Positions 60,101 through 64,000 of a DNA stretch of 64,000 bases are shown here, in pieces (position 1 is the first letter of the stretch; each line of letters opens with the position of its first letter). The notes under the pieces are model-generated. The model was not told where the DNA came from. It searched no databases and was given only the letters and a program-made list of their open reading frames with translations. The translations under genes and the position numbers were made by a program. The DNA comes from Liolophura sinensis (taxonomy: Eukaryota > Mollusca > Polyplacophora > Chitonida > Chitonidae): positions 58,624,984 through 58,688,983 of the forward strand of contig NC_088300.1 of the NCBI RefSeq assembly GCF_032854445.1, read 5' to 3'.

Positions 60101-62479
60101 CGCGAGCGAGATGAAAATAATACCGCTTTGTAAGTCGCGATGGCGGTGAGAAAAATGGACAGTGAGATATGTGTTGGTAGGAGCAGGCCAAGTGAATTAA
60201 GGCCTGTTTGGCCCAAGGCGGTTTAATTTATCCCCATCCTTCGTTCTAGACAGCGCCATCGAGCAGTTAGGGCTAGTAAGAAGCGACAAGCCAGTGGTAA
60301 CAAAGACTGATCTGCTCCAAACATGAACCTTCCGTATTCAGAGTGGCTAACCAGTTTACTGGTGTGCATATTGCCTCATAGCTGGCAACGAACCCGGACT
60401 AATGAGGACAAGCCTGTGCAGGTGACTCCCAGAGGCGTTTACGTAACAAAGTGATGGAGTAACAGCCAGTCAAACGTAGCTGTTATCGCTATATACCTAG
60501 ACAACAAGCTGTCTAATGCACATAAATTGGGCCCGTCACGACGTGGAACAATACTGACCTTCATGCTTTGAAATAGTAGCAATGTAGATTCAACACTGGC
60601 CCGTATTCCTCGAGGAATTATTGTGGATTGTGTGAATACCTTTGATATAACACGTAATAACCCCGTTATACACCATGTAACAAGTTTCTAACCCCTTATT
60701 GTGTTTGTGAACAACCCTCGGTACTCCGTACACCAGTCATGTTCACGTCTAACAGTTAATGAACAGTTTCTTCTGAATGTTATGGAGGACATAGCTTTCA
60801 CGTGATTTCCCATCTGAATACAGGTAACAGATTATGTCCAAGTCGATGAATGTAATGTTGTCCTTCACATAAGTTCCTATTAAAATGGCAACAAGGGATG
60901 TCCTAATTGCTTATAAGGCCGCACACGTAATTAGGAATAGCAGCTCCATAAATTGCTACGAATATAAGTCATTCCAATTCAATTCCGCATAGGTGCTATT
61001 TTGGTTTATAGAGATCTAGAATAAGTTGGTTTGCTTGACTGGTTCTCAAAACGCAATGTTTTAAAGGACATCGTTACTCTGTCAAACATCTTTGCGTTGG
61101 TTTCTTCATGCATTTGATTGTCCACCCAAAGGCTGCATTGATTATTTAAACACGTTATGTGCTCGTACCTATGAATAACAACTTCTCGGTAGACAAATCT
61201 TATAAATGATTTTTACGATAATGGTGAATTTAATGGGTAGGGTTAACCGGAGGTGAACCGGTGTCCTTTGGTAAGTCACTGACGAATTTCACGACTAATA
61301 CACCACATTGTGGAAGACAAGTTGGTCTTCAACAAACTTGAGGTTTTCCACGAGAAAATGTAATGAGAGAAAAATTCCATAGATCTAAGAATTGAAACCG
61401 AGCCTATAGCGTGCCAGCTGTTTGAAGAAGATCAATTATATCAGATATGTTTCTGCCCCTTCCTTATTACAGATATTCAGTTCTGGATATGCCAATGAAT
61501 AAAGTCTCTATATCAGATTCAACACATTACCTTTTAAAACACTGACCGTTAATGTCAGGATAGAAAACATAACCCTAAAATAGATACCTTTTCATTACCA
61601 CATGTTTAAAAGTACGACCTCTTCATCTTCATCTTCATCAACGAGACCTTCAAGCTTGTCAATTAGAAAAATTCTGAATATTTCTGGCTTTTTCGGTCCT
61701 GCTGTGAACACTGTGAACTGTGAATTTGGGAAGATAATGTCAGAACTCAAATGACTTTAGCAACAAATCCAGCAGCTGGCAGGCTACAGTTTGTATTTAA
61801 ATGAGACTTAAACCTGTATCCATGTTATTATTACACTGTTCCAACTAATCTTTAAATGAGATAATGTCTCATTACCTCCAAAATGAAACGTTGCCTTAAG
61901 AAAATTTCTCCATTTTGGTGTAAAGGACAACCTTGTTATTCTGCAGCCCGACGAGCAGAAACTGTTACCACAGTGCCAGCAAAGATCTTATTATGAAAAT
62001 CCAGGTGTCATAAAAGACATTCGAATGCCAATTGTCATTCATAACAAGGTCAGTAATTGAAGGACCAATATATATACAAGGGTTGTCAAAAGAAATTAGG
62101 ACGAAATAAAGGCAGCAGTCAACAGTTTACAATGATACAGGAGCCAGAAGGTGTGTTTTAGGATCCAAATTGTGTATCATGCTAGCTTATAAGTTGTTAT
62201 TCAAAATGTGAATCTCAGTTGCGCTTTTATTGTCACTGGTCATATATACCTATCTAACTCGTCGATTGGATTCAGTACATTGCATGTAAGTCAAATTAGG
62301 CGCAGTTTTGAAACAGAGCCTCAAAGGTTCTGGACACTAAGTCCACATTTACCCTTATAGAGGTTCATGCAGGCCTACACACACCATTTGCAGGAACCTT
62401 CCATATATTGTAGCTCTTTAATGATAATTAACAAACCAATAACCCATTGTCGTCTCTGTACTAATACAAGTCAAAATAA
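57184..62479. other. No recognised gene; T-rich tract and a hairpin
   Basis: Includes a T-rich tract (about 57773-57832) and the hairpin at 57919-57944. Overlapping plus frames of 94 and 95 codons (59699-60054) and a 63-codon frame at 57995-58186 show no recognised domain. A short GC-richer patch with ATGGCGGTGAG near 60139 ends in a stop after 28 codons. Confidence 0.45.
57919..57944. repeat. Perfect 11-bp inverted repeat
   Basis: ATGATCGGTTC and GAACCGATCAT are exact complements around a 4-nt loop (TGTC). No associated gene, so a terminator or RNA role is not supported. Confidence 0.85.
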
Positions 62480-62737
62480 AATGTATCGTTCGGACAATCT
62501 CTAGTTTCCTTTAAGTCCAGTTACACTGTTGCTGCCAATAAAGTATCAAAATTGTGTGAGAATTTCGCACTGGCCTTAGGTATCCCACCCACAAGGTTCT
62601 CCACGACACGGTGGAAAGATGAAACTCTTGTCAAGTACCTTCAGTGTTTCCGTCGAAAGTCTTGCTACGATGTTCCTTTACCAGCATTGTCAGCAAACAT
62701 CTTTTGGAATATACCAAGAAACCAAGAAATCAGATAA
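62480..62737 (+). other. Unassigned open stretch, possible 3'-terminal exon
   Basis: About 85 codons open from after the stop at 62477 to a stop at 62735, without an internal ATG. A splice-acceptor-like TTTCCTTTAAGTCCAG sits near 62505-62520; if used, about 72 codons remain. The peptide has charged and aromatic segments (KVSKLCENFALALGIPPTRF, then STTRWKDETLVKYLQCFRRK) but I recognise no family. It could be a last exon, a transposon scrap or chance. Confidence 0.2.
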
Positions 62738-62975
62738 ATACTAAAGTAAAAGTTAGCGTTTTGGTTGTCACCATGTCAGATGTGTTAACATACAACTAGA
62801 CCTCCTTACTAACACTTCAGATACATCCCTTAACTATTATCTGTATTGTCTACACCATACCTGTGGCAATTAATGGCTCATAAACGTGAACACTATCGTC
62901 CCGTAATCTGCCTGTGGGATCTTTAACGTGTCATAGATGTACATTTATAGCCCGAGAACCCTTGTGTAAAGTGTC

Positions 62976-63570
62976 ATTATGTTGTTTTAACCTATCTGCC
63001 CCGTCTATATTGTTTACACCTTGATTATACCCTATGTTCGTTTTAACCTGTGTACCACGTCTATATTGTTTACACCTTGATTATACCCTATGTTCGTTTT
63101 AACCTATGTACCACGTCTATATTGTTTACACCTTGATTATACCCTATGTTCGTTTTAACCTATGTACCACGTATATATTGTTTAAACCTTGATTATACCC
63201 TATGTTCATTTTAACCTACATGTATGTACCACGTTTATATTGTTTAAATCTTGAGTTTGTTTCTGTGTTCGTTTTAACCTATCCACTCCATCTATGTTGT
63301 GCAAACCTTGATTAGGCTCTATGTTCATTTTAACTTATCCACTCCGCCTATATTGTTTAAATCTTGATTATACCCTATTTTTAACCTGTGTACTCCGTGT
63401 ATATATTGTTTAAACATTGATAATACCTTATTTTGTTTTAACCTATCTATCTCGTCTGTATTGTTTAAATCGTGATAATGCCCTATGCTTGTTTTAACCT
63501 ATCCCCTCCGTTTGTATTATTTAAACCTTGATCATGCTCTATGATCGCTTTAACCTATCAACTCTACATG
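62976..63570. repeat. 56-bp tandem repeat, about ten copies
   Basis: Unit reads CTTGATTATACCCTATGTTC, GTTTTAACCTATGTACCACG, TCTATATTGTTTACAC. Left-hand copies (about 63018-63190) are almost identical; right-hand copies drift in sequence and length (53-62 bp). Not a multiple of three and full of stops, hence clearly non-coding. Confidence 0.93.
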
Positions 63571-63917
63571 TGTAGGGCTTAGAATCGATGTTTATCATTA
63601 TAAACAGTTCAAAACTAAATCTGTTTGTGAGAAACACTTGAGTAAATCGAGACAGACAATTCACATTTCGAAGTCAAATTCTACAGGATAACCATTTGCA
63701 TGAAAACGAGTTGTATATAAAGCAAAGCAATCCGATGTTGGCAGGCTGCTTAGAAATGCCTAAACATCATTAAATATTTCCTTAGATTTATTTAATTTTA
63801 TCAGTAACACTTTTTTAACTGAAAAAAAAATTAATCATAGACCCAAAAAGATACTATGTGGGAATCACGGACAGTGTAATATTTACCAGAGTTTGTGTTT
63901 TATATCGATTAAAAATG

Positions 63918-63956
63918 TCTTCTGGTCATTTACTTAAATAGTAAATGACCAGAAGA
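63918..63956. repeat. Perfect 17-bp hairpin
   Basis: TCTTCTGGTCATTTACT (63918-63934) and AGTAAATGACCAGAAGA (63940-63956) are exact complements around a TAAAT loop. It is directly followed by TA repeats. It may be the end of a palindromic element continuing beyond the window, or a fold-back artefact. Confidence 0.93.
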
Positions 63957-63959
63957 TAT

Positions 63960-64000
<41 letters not shown>
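63957..64000. repeat. TA-rich simple repeat to the window end
   Basis: TATATATATAAATATAAATA followed by at least eleven TA units reaching the last base; the tract may continue beyond the window. Confidence 0.95.

Noticed and set aside
60139-60225. Promoter-proximal first exon starting ATGGCGGTGAG
   Set aside because: Only 28 codons before a stop, with no convincing donor before it.

Overview
The window is eukaryotic nuclear DNA, AT-rich, with no operons, no dense coding and no recognisable complete protein gene. Its best-supported contents are short interspersed elements (SINEs) and tandem repeats. The commonest SINE tail ends in a signature like AAACACCAATCAAATAAATA and follows a tRNA-like head with intact A and B boxes. 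From general knowledge this resembles SINEs of molluscs and related lophotrochozoans, so a marine mollusc (bivalve or gastropod) is the likeliest source. That assignment is inference; no species-diagnostic gene is visible.

Layout. 1-4289: unique-looking DNA with one 22-bp duplication. 4290-10690: T-rich and TGAT simple repeats, two copies of a ~90-bp dispersed repeat (4474 and 10474), a 52-bp tandem triplet, a head-to-head pair of SINEs (7876-8430) and a very degenerate ~135-bp tandem array. 10690-29600: mostly featureless, with a truncated transposon start (19529-19719, minus strand) and two SINE relics. 29612-31655: the most striking object, a minisatellite whose core is 16 copies of a 99-bp dimeric unit, open in one plus and one minus reading frame throughout. 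31660-44580: a SINE-rich stretch holding a 509-bp composite SINE with exact 12-bp target-site duplications (42824-43332), two neighbouring 30-bp and 21-bp arrays, and poly-G and poly-C tracts. 44590-54400: a 27-bp array and five SINE copies, two of them 5'-truncated with target-site duplications. 54400-64000: a (TA)39 tract, a ~700-bp G-rich strand-asymmetric array, a ~56-bp array, and a perfect 17-bp hairpin next to TA repeats at the window end.

Only weak exon candidates were found: a 149-nt one with splice signals at 38896-39044 (minus), a 56-nt one at 34242-34297 (plus), and an unassigned open frame at 62480-62737. The region therefore reads as intergenic DNA or the inside of a very large intron. 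Almost all of the longest open frames are by-products of repeat arrays whose period is a multiple of three. I found no evidence for a novel multi-gene system. What deserves a second look is the repeat biology: higher-order repeat formation, a local inversion, SINE 3' transduction and shared SINE tails.
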